Origin: Lepraria neglecta
Taxonomy: Eukaryota; Ascomycota; Lecanoromycetes; Lecanorales; Stereocaulaceae
NCBI GenBank assembly: GCA_033220425.1
Contig: CM065649.1
Coordinates: forward strand, 4,092,001 to 4,156,000
Length of the DNA: 64,000 bases
Direction: 5' to 3'
Shown here: piece by piece, positions 1 to 11,948 of the stretch
Layout: the number at the start of each line of letters is the position of its first letter
How positions within the stretch are numbered: position 1 is the first letter of the stretch
The notes under the pieces: model-generated
Databases searched by the model: none
Told to the model about the DNA's origin: nothing
Seen by the model: only the letters and a program-made list of their open reading frames with translations
Translations under genes and position numbers: made by a program

Positions 1-63
1 TGACTCTACGATTAATTATGTTACGTTCATTGATGCGTTGAGAGCTGGCCTAGAGTCGAGGTC

Positions 64-2900
64 ATGGATGGGATATCTGTTGCAGCTTCGATTGTGGGAC
101 TGCTTGGTGCAGCCTTAAAGGTGTCCTCGATGCTAGCAACACTCGTCAAGAGCACCAAGGCAGCCCCAAAGTTAGCATAGAGCGTCTTGATGGAGGTGAC
201 AGATGTTAGCGCTTGCTTGAGCCAGCTGCAACGATTCTTGTTAGACACGCAAGAAGTTACTAGATAGCGAGAAAGCCTTCTTTTAGTAGAGCAAGTCTTT
301 GTGATTCATTCGAACTGTGTCCTGATATTTTCGGAACTTGAGCAAACGCTGGACTCCATCGGTTCGGATGAACCAATGCAGCCTATCAAATCAGCCAAAT
401 GGATGCTCAAGGAGCAGAGTATAACCACGCTTCTCTGGCGGTTACAATCCTCCAAGATATCTCTGAATTTGATCTTGACAACCCTGACCTGGTGGGTACC
501 TCTTCGACCCAGGTTGATTTTATCTGAATCGGCTGAACGATTTGTTTCGTATCAGTAACTCTATTGGAGAGGCCCAATCGTTAGTAGATCAGCTCACAAA
601 CCTGGTCGCGCAGACACTGGAAAGCAATCAACAATCATTTCAACGCATGACAGATATGGAGCAGCGCACCTGCAGATACGCTCCAAGTGCGGCCAAAGCC
701 TCTGCGAACGTGACCGACAATGACGAAGACGACGACAGTATTATCACTGTTCTCGCAACAGAGCGGAGCGAACTTCGTGCCGGAAGAACCGAGACAGCAG
801 ATGTTCCATGCCCAGCTCTGTATGATACTGGAGAGCTTGACGACAAGAGCATCGCATCAATTGGTCGTGCGGAACAGGGAAGGATGAAGAACTTCAGCCA
901 TCCTTTCAGCCGCCCTTTTCGGCTTTACTTTCGAGCAGACCCTAATTTCCTCTCGGCCCTATGCTAGGGGTTTGAAAATACACTGGGCATGGTCTGCAAC
1001 CCCATCGACAGTTCAATCTATGGGACGGTCCTCTTTCTCAGGCTTGAGGATCGCAGATGTCTCCGCGTTATCCGTCTTAGGCTTACCCATCTTCTCGCAA
1101 GATTTGTGGAACGGCCATCGACATTCTGGAACTGAAAAAATCTCCAAGCAGCTTGAAACTCTTAAGACGCAATCTTTCACAAAGTCCTTTCCTGAAGTGA
1201 TGGTTGAAAGCGCCACTGGAAGTAGATCAAGGTCTCCGCGGACTGATGGGAAGGTCTCTAGAAACCGAAGTTCTAGACTTGTACCCTGGAGAAAAGTCGA
1301 CAAGGCAACGGGCCGTATTGGCGTACAAGATTTAGCTGGGTCCAGAAAATTAATTCTGCTAGGTATGATCTCTGCTGACCTGATCCCGAACTCCCGAACC
1401 TTGAATTCTGACGTACTGATTATACGAATGCGTAAGGTATTCATCTATCTGGCAAGAGCGCCATATACAAACACCTAGATTTGATATATGGAAACAATGT
1501 CACTAGGCGTGATCGTATAGAAGCCCGAGACTTACTACTAGGGAGCCTTATCGCTACCTTTAAGACAGCATGGAAGAGCGCAGAGCAGAATGGTGCCAAA
1601 GAATATATGCTGAGGGACAATGAAGAGGTATGCAAGGTTTTTGAAAGGTGCACGACTCAAATCAACCTGGCACCTAACTCAGATTTTCTCAGGATTACAG
1701 AGCGTTGTCCGAGGGAACTTGGAAGTGGTATCGTGCTTTCGTTAACCTTTGGGAAAACCCCATAATGCGAAGCACCATCCAAAACATTGGGGAAGCTGGA
1801 AAAAATGACAACATTGCATAGTATGTCAGATTCCTGTACGCTCTTTGCTTCTATTGGCCTGACTAGGATAACCAGCCTCATGGATCATCTGGATTCTCAT
1901 CTGTTATATAGCAATTTGATCACGGATGACTGCTTGCTTGGACATTGTGGCAAGCCTTCGTGGGCCGATGACCGGGACCTGTTATAAATGAAGTTCCGTA
2001 TCATATGATCGACGAGGTAGAGAGAAATTTTGACCGGAGAAGCTGGACGCAACAGCTTTTCAACAAGGTTAATATGCTGGTCTTCCGTCGTGCCTTTACC
2101 GGGCTACTGCCAGTTCTCGTCCAGCCCACCTACCGAGGTAAGAGATGCCATTTTATGAGTACCGCTGATTACTGAGGTCGTTATACAGAACTTAATGAAG
2201 CATTAGTGTTCTCACTCCTGAAGCTATACACACCGGCACAAGTGGATATGTAAATAGATGCTTGGGCGGTCTAACGCCAGGGCTAGCAGGCCTAGAAAGG
2301 CTACAACAGGTGCCCCAGCGCTAGAAAACTCCCATGCCTAGGCGGCATAGACCTGGAGTGTAGATAGGCTATATATAGGCTATGTATAAGGTGCGGGTGG
2401 GCGGGAAAGAACTGCTATGGCTCTGAAAGAGATGAACTCGACTGAAGAGCCAACTGCTGGTGGGATGCTCATACAAATAGTGCTCTCAGGAAGCACGGAT
2501 CTCTCGCTATGGCCCATGGTCATGGCGCATGGCTGAAACCGCATCTGATCATGAGACACACTAACCCACAGTCCCACTGTAGCGAATCTTTAGCGCTTTT
2601 TGAGTACCTCACTCAGCTCAGCTGCTTCAGGAAAGTTACCATTATCGTTCTGCTTAACAAATTCGACATTTTCGAGCAAAGATTCGTAAACAATCCGATC
2701 TCGGACCACTTCCCAGAATAAACTGGGGGCTCGGATTGCTTCAGAGCTTGCAGATTCTTCGCGGACGAATTCGCCAAGCTTGATCACCGATCACCACGAC
2801 GAAGCGGACTTCTAAGGATAAACCCGACCAGTGCAGTCGACCCAGAATCTTTCAGATCAATTGCGCAGAATATACGACCCATCAATGCGGACGATGAGCA
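64..2900 (+). pseudogene. Decayed STAND N-terminal domain fused to a G-alpha-like GTPase
   Basis: Fragments of one plus-strand gene. From the ATG at 64 the frame reads MDGISVAASIVGLLGAALKV, then AKWMLKEQSITTLL and (after a likely intron near 495-555) SLVDQLTNLVAQTLESNQQ; this order is typical of the fungal N-terminal domain of STAND proteins (Fungal_N). In-frame TAG stops occur at 178 and 265. Further on come pieces resembling a heterotrimeric G-alpha: SGKSAIYKHLDLIYG near 1457 (P-loop and alpha1), SESLALFEYL near 2580, the guanine-binding LLNKFDIFEQRF near 2660, and FFADEFAKL then LRINPTSAVDP near 2750-2850. Catalytic Arg and DVGGQ regions are unclear (VGGKE near 2395). G-alpha proteins normally transduce GPCR signals; a Fungal_N fusion suggests a cytosolic NLR-like sensor instead. 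Several frameshifts and stops make it non-functional. The stretch 2220-2390 between the pieces holds nothing I recognise. Confidence 0.72.
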
Positions 2901-3175
2901 GAAAATGTTTGAGATTGCGCCGGCATGGAGCATAGTGGACCCTTACAAGATTTTGAGACCGGAAATGTATATATATTCGACGTGTCCACTTTGAGGGAGC
3001 TGGGGTCAAAGTCTGTATTCAGACGTGCGACGTCGACGGATTGCGGAACGTGTATGCATGTAGGACTGGACTTTGGATTATGCCCACTTATTCTTCTCAA
3101 GGTCATTATTTCTGCTGCTACAATATACAGATCTTTCCAACGCTCTAATGCTAAACCATACAGATCAAAAAGCGC

Positions 3176-5340
3176 CTACAGCGGAATGGACCATCTCTTC
3201 AGTGAGAAGCTAACATTTAGTGCACCACCCATGAATGCCACAGTACCATTCCCAGCCGCAGTACCATTGTTCTCTCCCGTCTCTACTGGGGCAGGCACAG
3301 TCCCATCACCTACCCCGGTTAAGCCATACATAATCATCGCACCAATTCCCCCATTAGACTCAGCACTTGCACTGACAGCAGGTAAAGTAAAGCCCATTGT
3401 TTCTGTCCCTACAACAAGGACTGAGGAACCAATGGAGACTTGTGTACCGTCAACCATCACAGCTGGGCCTCCTGCCCTCAGACCGTGCCCCGCTATAACG
3501 ATGCTGCTGGCTGCAACGGTAATGGTCTGTCCTCCAATTTTAAGGTAGGATAGGGTAGCTATCGCAGGACCTGGATGTGGAGAGAGGTTTTCCGTCCGGC
3601 TGCCCACTACTAGGATTGAAGGGCCGAGAGAGAAAGGGGTTCCGTGAGCCATTACGGCGGCGTCTCCTGGCATGGGAATTGATACAGCAACGATAAAATT
3701 GCTGTCTGCAACGGTAACAATCTCGCCTCCAACTGTAAGATATGATCACGCGGCTGTCACGAGACCTTGAGGTGGAGAGAGTGTTTCTGTTTAGCTACCG
3801 ACCACTAAGACTGAAGAGCCGAGAGACATTGGCGCTCCGTTGATGGCTATAGCGGAGGCACCGGGCATGAGAGTCGTTCCAGCGACGCTAATGGCGTTGG
3901 AATCTACGGCAATGACGTGGCCTCTAACGCTGATGTAAGACGGTACAGCTATGACGGAGCTCTGAGGCGGAGTGAGAATTTCCGTTCGACTACTTACGAT
4001 AATGACTGAAGAGCCGAGAGACATTGGCGCTCCGTTGATGGCTATGCCTGGGTCTCCAGGTAGAAGAGTCGTTCCTGCTGCAATGATAGCGTTGGGATCC
4101 ACGGCGATGGTCTGACCTCCAATTGTTATGTAGTTTGGATCTGCATTTCCATTTGGCAGCTCGTTTGGCTGTACGCTGTCAGCGTCAGGTTCAGGATTGC
4201 TGTCAATTTTACTAGCAGAGGGCGCAAATGAAAATGTGAGACTGCCGATTACCACTGGACTGGCACTCCCGCCCGGCCGAGATCGGCTGTATTTGGCCAC
4301 CGATCCTGATTGACCCTGATTGGTACACGATGGGTGTTCCGCTTATGGTCACTGGAGGTCCACCATTTGTGATGGTTTGACCGTCTATAGCGAGAGCAGG
4401 TGGAAAGGTTGGTAGAGGTCCGCTGCCCTCGGCGTTGCCGGATCTAGCTGGCCCATCTGCCGGTGGACCACCTGCCTAAGGATATGCTGGATTTGAAGAT
4501 GAGGGCTCACCGTGACCACTCTGGAGTGTTTGACCATCCAGCAAGGCTTGCGGCGGGTTGACATTGCCAGGGTCTCCAGGGTCTCCAGGGTCTCCAGGGA
4601 ATGGATCCCCATGCTTCGGCTGCGGGTCCACAGCTAAAGGGAGATCAGTAGGTTTCGAGATTCCAGCTCCTGTCTCAAGCGGTAGAGAAGGGCCCGCTGG
4701 GCTCGGTGCAGCAGTGTCTGTAGGATTTGGACCTGCCTTCGTCGGTTGTGGCACCATAGCAGTTGCAGGCGACAGGGTTCGTGGAGGATCCAGGACCAAT
4801 TTTATCGAATCCAAAAGTAGATGATTCCCCTGGCGCGAAGGCAAGAATGATTGGTGATCCGACTGGTGCACAGGAATCGTGCGCCAACACTCCGGGGAAT
4901 TGGGCGTATATCGAAGGCGAGGTACTGAGGATGGCATCAGAGGGTAAAGTTTGAAAGTCTCTATCATGAGTACTCACTACACATACCCATCCGAATCGGT
5001 CGCGTATACAGATTGGTTACCGATAGAAGACCCTAGTTCTTGCATCGTCGAACATAGTCCGTTGCTAGCACTTATAGAATCTACAAGACAGGCTATCTTA
5101 GAATGAGGAGCAGGCCAATAGAGCATCTAGAGGTTGTTGAAGTATATCGAACAAGAGCCACAACAAGCACTCTGTACTTAGTAGTCCACGGTAGTAGTTA
5201 GAGTAGAATATACAATCCATCTCGTTATCTGGCCGTTGGATATAGTGTATGAAGTGATATCTGCAAGCCAGGGGCTTGTTGCGATACCCTCATGGACCGC
5301 CCCTACCACTGGGAAAGTTTCCTCGGGGTATAATGTGGTT
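3176..5340 (-). pseudogene. IGGQ-repeat cell-surface/secreted protein, decayed
   Basis: On the minus strand, open pieces carry the fungal repeat pattern ITIGGQTI - I(A/V)AGTTL.PG - AI.INGAPMSLGSS - VVGS. Clear repeats are in 3791-4300 (two units, IGGQTIAVDPNAIIAAGTTL and a more diverged ISVRGHVIAVD) and 3176-3673 (IGGQTITVAASSIVIAG). The last piece ends in a Gly-rich then hydrophobic stretch. Upstream, 4385-4980 is Pro/Gly-rich and includes a tandem GDP repeat. Such proteins are Ser/Thr/Pro-rich wall or secreted proteins of filamentous ascomycetes with no known enzymatic role. The reading frame is broken between repeats, so this looks like a dead gene; the 5' end is uncertain because a plus-strand relic overlaps it beyond about 5300. 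Confidence 0.65.
4568..4603 (-). repeat. Short tandem repeat (9-bp unit) encoding Gly-Asp-Pro
   Basis: Three to four head-to-tail copies of ggtctccag on the plus strand; read on the minus strand they give repeated GDP tripeptides in the Pro-rich linker of the IGGQ-repeat relic. Confidence 0.85.
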
Positions 5341-5490
5341 GGTCCGATAAGATCCATTCATAAATATACTCTGAATGGCCGGCTCCCACCGTAATCGTCT
5401 CGTGCTGTGTCGTTAGGCCTACTATGAAATAATTGCCATGGTTGTCAGTACTAGGGCTCTGTAGGCATTGTTCCGAGTTTTCGGACGTTG

Positions 5491-5957
5491 AAATGGGAGA
5501 CGGTTGGGAATCCGATCCAGAGTTTGTTGATAGCGCTGCAATTGAGGCATTGGAAGAGGCAGAGGGAATAGCACGGCTCGGTGAAGAGAGAACAGGATTT
5601 GTTGAGAACGCGATCACTGCTTAAACTCAGCAGAAGATTCAAGAAATATGGATAGAATATCGACGTTGACAGCGAGGGGAGGAAGCGACAGGCTTACAGA
5701 GAAGCACAAGCAAGTATTGGAGCATCTTGTATCGAGAGGAAAAACAAGCATACATGGATTCCTAGCGTGATGATAGAACAAGCAAGGAAGATGGGACTGT
5801 TGGAGTCGACGAAGACAGCAGCGATAGTGAGGAAGAGGAAGGTACCATTACAGTAGATTCAACTCCGCCTCCTTTGCCCCAGTCTCTATCAAAAATGGAA
5901 CCACGCCGTGACGATGCCCGAGTTAGGAGCAAAGTTGAAGATGGGGATGGAGTGTAA
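5491..5957 (+). pseudogene. Unknown acidic protein relic with only C-to-T type stops
   Basis: One plus-strand frame stays protein-like for about 155 codons, from MGDGWESDPEFVDSAAIEAL to EDSSDSEEEEGTITVDSTPP and KVEDGDGV, interrupted only by TAA, TGA and TAG codons that could come from CAA, CGA and CAG/TGG. There is no shift of frame. The sequence is rich in Glu/Asp and has an amphipathic stretch TQQKIQEIWIEYRR. I do not recognise the family. It overlaps the 5' end of the minus-strand IGGQ-repeat relic, so only one of the two can be the original coding strand in 5300-5620. Confidence 0.4.
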
Positions 5958-7386
5958 TGTCATCAGGACAGAGCAACAGAAATAAGCTCAGAAAGACGTG
6001 TTAACAGCGCCGCGTTGGCAGTCACGTACTGCTCTCAGCCCCGACATCAGACCAGTGTACTGGGCAGGGCACTTGCAGATCTTCATTAACGCTACTTCGC
6101 CTGAATTAGATGGGGGCCGGAACCCGCACAATCACATGATAAAGTAGTCTGAGTGGAGTTTTCTTGCTGAAAGACTGTTCCGCCCGCATTGAATTCAACA
6201 GACGATTAACCCCAATCCAGAATAATCATCTCTCCGTTGAATAGTTTACAAGAGATCTACGCAAATAGCCTCATCTCTAAGCCGGTCCTCGGGTTTCAGC
6301 CTTGTCCTCGAGTCCTTTCATCACAAGCATGGCTTCTGCTGTTCTAGCTTTCCTGGGCTAGTCAGAGTCTCTTGAGTAAGATACACGCAAGCCTACTTGA
6401 AGGATAAGAGCAGTGCTCGCAATGCTTGACGCCAAGGAGCCATTTATGCCAAGGAAGGGCTAAATCTAAAATTGGCGTAGTATAGGTGGCCGTACTGATC
6501 TCAGTCTTCAACATCGGCAATCAGTAGGGATGACTAGGTCATCAGACCCTGCCAAAGATGTGGAACAAAGCAAACTATTCAGGATCCTATAATGCTGGAA
6601 TCTACAATTTACATGCTTATCTTATATGCTAAACCTCAGCTGGACGCCAACATCAACTCGGACCCGTATGCAACGCTCAGTGGCCTGATAAGTGCTGGAT
6701 CTCTGGTAATCTCATGCGTAAAACATGTCATTTCAAATTGGCTGTGGGTCCCAACTTCACCACCTCACAGAGGCACCACGAAGCCACGCGCAACAAATAG
6801 GGGCGCTGTCGTTGATGCGTTCCTACGCCTCTCGGAACAACTCAAATATGGAAACAGTAAGCGGCGAGTTACTTCACGTTTCCATGTTTCCATTGTCAGC
6901 CTTCGCAATCGCCATACTTCATACTTAATAACAAACATCTTTCTTTGATGAGTCGATGTGCTCTTCGTCCGAGAAGCTTCGCTAAACTACTACGCAACGA
7001 CTAAAATGACAACGTTTGTCTGGCGGTTTCGCCCAGGTTATATAAGTATATTGGTCGCGGAATGCAACAGAGGCCAATTGGCAAGTGGTTACGACCACTC
7101 GCTTTACTATATGTCTTGATGATAGTACGAATAGCTCAATCAAGACGAAAACAGGAATCGAGAGCATGATGACCTCGATGGCCCTTGCGCACAGCATGTG
7201 CTAAGTCGAATTGAAAGGAGCATTGCTCGGCATATTTCTTTTCTGTGTTGACGGACGAAGTGCTGCCTCCGGAGGACATCCGCTTCAATCCTTGTCTTTT
7301 TGGCTGTCAGTCGCTTTGTATGAGGGTATTGTGTTTCACTCCAAACTCATCTTGAAAGAGTAATGCTGACTCCGAAATCGTGTAGT
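5958..7386. other. No recognisable gene
   Basis: Only short unconvincing open frames. One, 6592-6948 plus, encodes 118 aa with a hydrophobic stretch near its N-terminus but matches nothing I know. The end of the stretch (7365-7385) carries a 21-nt intron-3'-end-like sequence also seen at 22381 and, diverged, at 14258 and 30121. Confidence 0.4.
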
Positions 7387-7848
7387 CTTTGGTATTCGCT
7401 TTAGATTAGGCTGATCCTCAGAGCCGCCGACAGATTGATAGATACAAAAGGTCGCAAGAGGTTGATTCTCAGAGAACGTCAGCTAAACCGGAGACTCATT
7501 CGCACAGGTGCGGACCTCCCACAAATGACCCCATCGCGTGCACGTTCGGGAACCTGGCTTTCCAACGAGACCGAAGTCGCGCTTTTCGAAGAGCTCTAGG
7601 CCAGAGGGGCTTTCAACATCAAAGCTCTGCAGAGCGTCAGAACGATTAAGTTTCAAGTGGACGATAAGGATCTTTGGGATATCTTGCGACTCGAAACAGG
7701 TGGTGTCTGGCGCCCGCGCATGATCGGACACGGTGCTATTGTGGCCAGTGGTTGGACTCTCGATGATGGAACATACTTAGCAAGCGTGGATACTGAGGGA
7801 TATCGTGGAAAGATTGCAAACTCGCGGGGTACGGAGACACGCCGCTAG
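7387..7848 (+). pseudogene. C-terminal domain of a RING-associated family, decayed copy
   Basis: A single plus-strand frame reads through RERQLNRRLIRTGADLP, EVALFEEL(stop)ARGAFNIKAL, DLWDILRLETGGVWRPRM and SGWTLDDGTYLASVDTEGYR. It aligns without gaps over most of its length with the C-terminal half of the RING relic at 8673-9416 (RTLI.TGATL, LFAELDGRGAFKFRHF, LWDTLRGLGYVWYPRM, SGWTLGDGQHLNAADTEEFR). Two TAG codons interrupt it. No RING finger is visible upstream, so this copy is truncated or its N-terminal half is too decayed to see. The function of the conserved domain is unknown to me. Confidence 0.6.
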
Positions 7849-8672
7849 ATCTGCTATCGTGGATGAGGCGCATGACAGACACACTGCAAATTGACCAGGA
7901 GAAAAGTCAGGGTAGGCTGACATACTTGGGGAGGGAGTGGGGTCCCTGTATTTTCATTTCTCGATTCTGCAGTCTTTACATCAGAGCCTCATCTGATTTG
8001 ATTAGCTTCGGTAATTCATGTATTCAATTATTTGAAGATACCCGTGTTGCGCTTAAATTTTATCATCATACTGATTGCTTGAACTAACGGACTTAAAAAA
8101 TACAAAGGTAGGTAGGTTCTGCAACTTTCAAGAAGCTCAATTTCTCCATAAGGTGAATTGCGGCCAGGTCGCCACAAATGTCCCCGTTGGAGTAGCAAGC
8201 GTGGCAATAAGGTTGAGATAGTTCTCAACGATTGGAAAATTCCTCAATTCTATGCCGAATCGCGATTTACGCAATTACTGAGATTGAGAGACCATTGTGG
8301 ATACAGTGAGATTTTGGATTGTGAAAAGCGTGGAATATTGGCCCGATAGCACAACTTACACCATACGCCTTTGGACTCCAGCAGCGAAACACTGCTAATT
8401 ACTGACCTCTTTGTTTCTAAGGACTTTCTTGTCTCCAATGAGACTGAAGCCAGCACATTGTCTTTGACATCCTTTTCAATCGAATACCATAACCTTGACT
8501 GGGTTCGATTATTAGTTTTTTACCAGGTCATTAGCTTGACAGAACAGACGACACTCAGTTGCACAAAGGGGCTTCCCCTTGTAATTCCCATCGGCTCCAT
8601 GGCTTAAGATTCCAAGCGCACCAAAGCTTTACCCACCTGAAGAAATCCGAACCAAAAAATACCAAAACCAAA
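7849..8672. other. No recognisable gene between two paralogous relics
   Basis: Short open frames only (for example 8158-8349 plus). Probably the upstream region of the RING gene; no clear promoter element seen. Confidence 0.4.
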
Positions 8673-9416
8673 ATGACAGCAGGTCCTTGCTGCGTGCCAC
8701 ATTTTCTCGAGAGTCTACCTAAAGCCAACAACGCCGATTTGCCACCAGGAAGTGAGTGCATGATCTGTCGGGATACCTTTGGAACGGCGGAGCATGCGCT
8801 TCGATTGGAATGTGGTCATCTGGTGGGTAACTTCTGCCTCAACCGGTGGCTATTCGAGATGGAAAAGAACACATGTCCCTACTACCGAAAGGAATTGTTC
8901 TCGGCCCACATCCACGATTATGAGCCGATCGATGACGAGATCGAGAATGATGAACATGATGAAGAAGAAGCTGATGATGATAATGTGTGACCGGATCAGC
9001 AACTTGGGAACGTACTCTAAGTCAGCGAAGAAGCAAGCTCTTAGGACATTAATCGCCGAGAGCGCTAAATGTACCGGACGCTCATTTGAACTGGTGCCAC
9101 ACTCGCGCCGCTGAATGCTAGACATGTGGGACGAGGCGCAATATCGTCTGAGCTTGAAGGGCCGCTGTTTGCGGAGCTTGACGGAAGAGGCGCTTTTAAA
9201 TTTCGACATTTTCGCGCTTCCGGTATTGGCTTCAATCATTGTGGCCTTTGGGACACGCTTCGAGGATTAGGGTATGTATGGTATCCACGCATGTTGCAGT
9301 AGGGAATCGTCCTTGGTAGTGGTTGGACACTTGGTGATGGACAGCATTTGAATGCTGCTGATACTGAGGAGTTTCGCGGGTTTGTTGTAAATCCTCAAGC
9401 CATGGTAACGCGATGA
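8673..9416 (+). pseudogene. RING-finger protein with unknown C-terminal domain, RIP-like decay
   Basis: The ATG at 8673 opens MTAGPCCVPHFLESLPK. A RING finger follows: CMICRDTF, LECGHLVGNFCLNRW, then NTCPYYRKEL, where the last zinc Cys (CPxC) has become Tyr. An acidic linker (EHDEEEADDDN) leads to a C-terminal domain shared with the relic at 7387-7848. The whole gene can be followed in one frame to the TGA at 9414, with six premature stops (first at 8988) and no frameshift. That pattern points to C-to-T/G-to-A mutation rather than random decay. RING proteins are usually E3 ubiquitin ligases; this one would have lost zinc binding and is truncated to about 105 aa. Confidence 0.7.
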
Positions 9417-9920
9417 TAGATCTACTCTTGTGAAGGAAGACCAATGACACCGAGGAGTATCGTGCATTGCTTCCGAAGCCTCAAGCAAGCTCGACACGAC
9501 AATCGATTTTTTTTGCGATAGTATGCCTCAACATTTAGACCTTAAATGCTTCGTCAGTTATATCGAGGTGGGATGATTATTAGTGAGTTGGGCCATTTTT
9601 GCGACCTGTTTAGAATCTTTCTGCTGAAACAATTCCTACCGGAGCAACGAAGTTGTCGCTTTATTCAACGGAACTGAAACTCTGCCACTTTCTCTCATTT
9701 TTAACTCAGTAATGCAGAATTAGTCGTATTGCTAAAATCCGACACAAAGCGAATGAAGATAGACTTCGGTGAAATGCATAATGACGAAGTAACTGTCCAA
9801 GGCATCATTATTTACAGCAATGGAAGCGGGCTCATGCTTTACGCATCGTCTCGTCAATGCTGCCAGAAATACCGTTTGCGGCACAAACTATTGGCGTGGC
9901 AATATGCGACCGAACGCGCG
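9417..9920. other. Flank of nested TIR element; no recognised gene
   Basis: A weak plus-strand frame (9729-9920, including GTNYWRGNMRPNARG in another frame) runs into the element boundary; the sequence beyond the other boundary (12209 onward) does not visibly continue it. Confidence 0.35.
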
Positions 9921-10058
9921 GGGTCTCAGCTCGGCGTACTTAAAAAAAGTTCGGCGTAGTTACAAAGCTCGGCGCACTTACAAAGTCTCTGGGGTCTCAG
10001 CTCGGCGTACTTACAAAAAAGTTCCGCGTAGTTAAAAAGCTCGGCGCACTTACTTTGT
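9921..10058 (+). repeat. Left arm of outer TIR element, tandem sub-repeats
   Basis: Contains two full copies of a roughly 70-bp unit (ctcggcgtactt ... gcgtagtta ... ctcggcgcactta). It ends at 10040-10070 in a small palindrome, gctcggcgcacttac followed by gtaagtgcgccgagc. The TA at 9961-9962 is the unoccupied equivalent of the insertion site used by the inner element. Confidence 0.75.
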
Positions 10059-10308
10059 AAGTGCGCCGAGCTTTTTGCATATACACAATAAATATCGCAT
10101 CTTTCCTCTGCAACATATGTAGAATATATCCTAAGCATATCCCATACACCTATAACACGTCTTTAAATACTCCCAACATCTCTGTATATACCGAACATAT
10201 AGCAGACCAAACACTTACTGCCCTCTACCGTTCCCCCGAAGTAGTAAACGCTGTAAATCCATCCGCGTTTGGTTACCACCATGGTTAGTAATACTTAATA
10301 TACAGCGC

Positions 10309-10776
10309 GCATATGCTGAGTATGAGCTCCAGGCCCAATCCCCAATAACAACGTTGGCTGGGTGCCACCAGGTAAGCTGCACCACGCTTGTGCTGAGCAT
10401 GCACTGACCATATACATAGTCCAGGCAGCCTCGCCGCGTCTGATGCCAGTATCGCTGCCGGAAACGGCGTCCTTCGTAAGTCAAGTCCTGCTAAAGTCCA
10501 GCATATGCTGAGCATGACCAGCCATTCCACCAATTCTCCGTCAACATAATGCCAGTAGGTATTCCGTCTGTTGAACATATACTGAGCATGTGCAGATCCG
10601 CCCAATGCTGCTGTAGACATGTCTTCGGTCAACGGTGGAGTGTAGCTCTCCTGTCCCCTGCATATACTGCGCATATGCTGATTTTTCAGCTGTATGATCA
10701 GCATGGGGAATATGATGTGCGGGGCAATACACATGCAGCAACCTAGTGAATACAGCCTAGGTTCAGCATATGCGAC
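10309..10776. repeat. Dispersed 16-bp motif, five or six copies
   Basis: Variants of gcatatgctgagcatg occur near 10309, 10388, 10501, 10576, 10661 and 10763, spaced about 75-110 bp. They lie in the AT-rich core of the outer element. Half-palindromic structure (catatg, gcatatgc) suggests a protein-binding site, but this is inference. Confidence 0.6.
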
Positions 10777-10967
10777 GTTGAGGGTTTAAGTGGTAGCTAT
10801 ATTTAAAAGAAGGGTATATATAAAGTAGTAACTAAGTATATACGTAGCTTAGGTAGAGTAATCCTGCTATAGTATAGAATTAAGAAATTTGGCTTATACT
10901 TGCGAAATATCGGGGGTGCCGGGCTAAAAGTTCAAAACTTGATTTTGTAAGTGCGCCGAGCTTTGTA

Positions 10968-11131
10968 CAGTCGATTGCAGAACCATTGGCGCGAGAAAAT
11001 CAGAATTTTGGGGGGCGCTCCGGGGGTAGGGAAGGCGCGCGAAATGGGCCAAAACTTTGGGAAACCAGCTATACAGTAACAACCAACGCTGCTCCGGGGG
11101 CCTAGTAAACGGAGAATTAAAGCGCCTATCC
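10968..11131 (+). repeat. Left TIR of inner element
   Basis: Inverted and nearly identical to 11949-12111; includes gggggcgctccgggggtagg and the ccaacgctgctccggggg block. Confidence 0.8.
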
Positions 11132-11948
11132 AGCTTAATTAGGCTATAAACTTTGTATATCTAATACAGTGTTAGACAGCCATCGCAAAGGCGATTCTAT
11201 GATTTTTATATTTTTTTTATTGATTCGCGCTAGTATAGGGCTGAAAAGTAAACAAAAAAAAATCGATTTTTAACCCTATTTGCGATGCCTGTCCAGCGCT
11301 ATACTATATATATAAAGCTCATAGCCTAATAGAGCTGGACGAGCCTATTAATTACCCGTTTACTGTAACTTCTACGCAGCGTTGGTTGTCGCTATACAGC
11401 TGCTTTTCTAAAAATTTGGCCCATTGCGCGCGCCTTCCCTACCCCCAGAATCCCCCCAAATTCTGATTTTCTAACTGCTCGGCGCCAACAGCTTTGAAAT
11501 CTACAGTATATCAACAACCAACGCTGCTCCGGGGGCCTAGTAAACAGGCAATCAACGGGCTCGTCCAGCGCTGGACAGCCATCGCAAATAGGGTTAAAAA
11601 TCGGATTTCTTTTGTTTACTTTTCAGCCCTATACTAGCGCGAATCAATAAAGAAAATTGAAAAATTATAGAATCGCCTTTGCGATGGCTGTCTAACGCTA
11701 TATTAGATATACAAAGTTTATAGCCTAATTAAGCTGGATAGGCGCTTTAATTCTCCGTTTACTAGGCCCCCGGAGCAGCGTTGGTCGTCGCTGTACAGCT
11801 GGTTTTTATAAAATCCAGCGAATTTACTCGGATTTTAGCGCGAATTCGTAAAAATTTTCGAAGACCGGGAGCTCAAGGAACGACCCTGCTTTGCGATAGC
11901 CCCCTAACGCTGCAATATATATACAAAGCTTATGACCTTATAGAGCTA

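Noticed and set aside
2925-3548. 207-aa plus-strand ORF
   Set aside because: Antisense to the IGGQ-repeat coding pieces, which have a known repeat pattern on the minus strand.
10285-10734. 149-aa minus-strand ORF inside the outer TIR element as a transposase
   Set aside because: No DDE/DDD motif or helix-turn-helix seen; composition follows the dispersed CATATGCTGAGC motifs.
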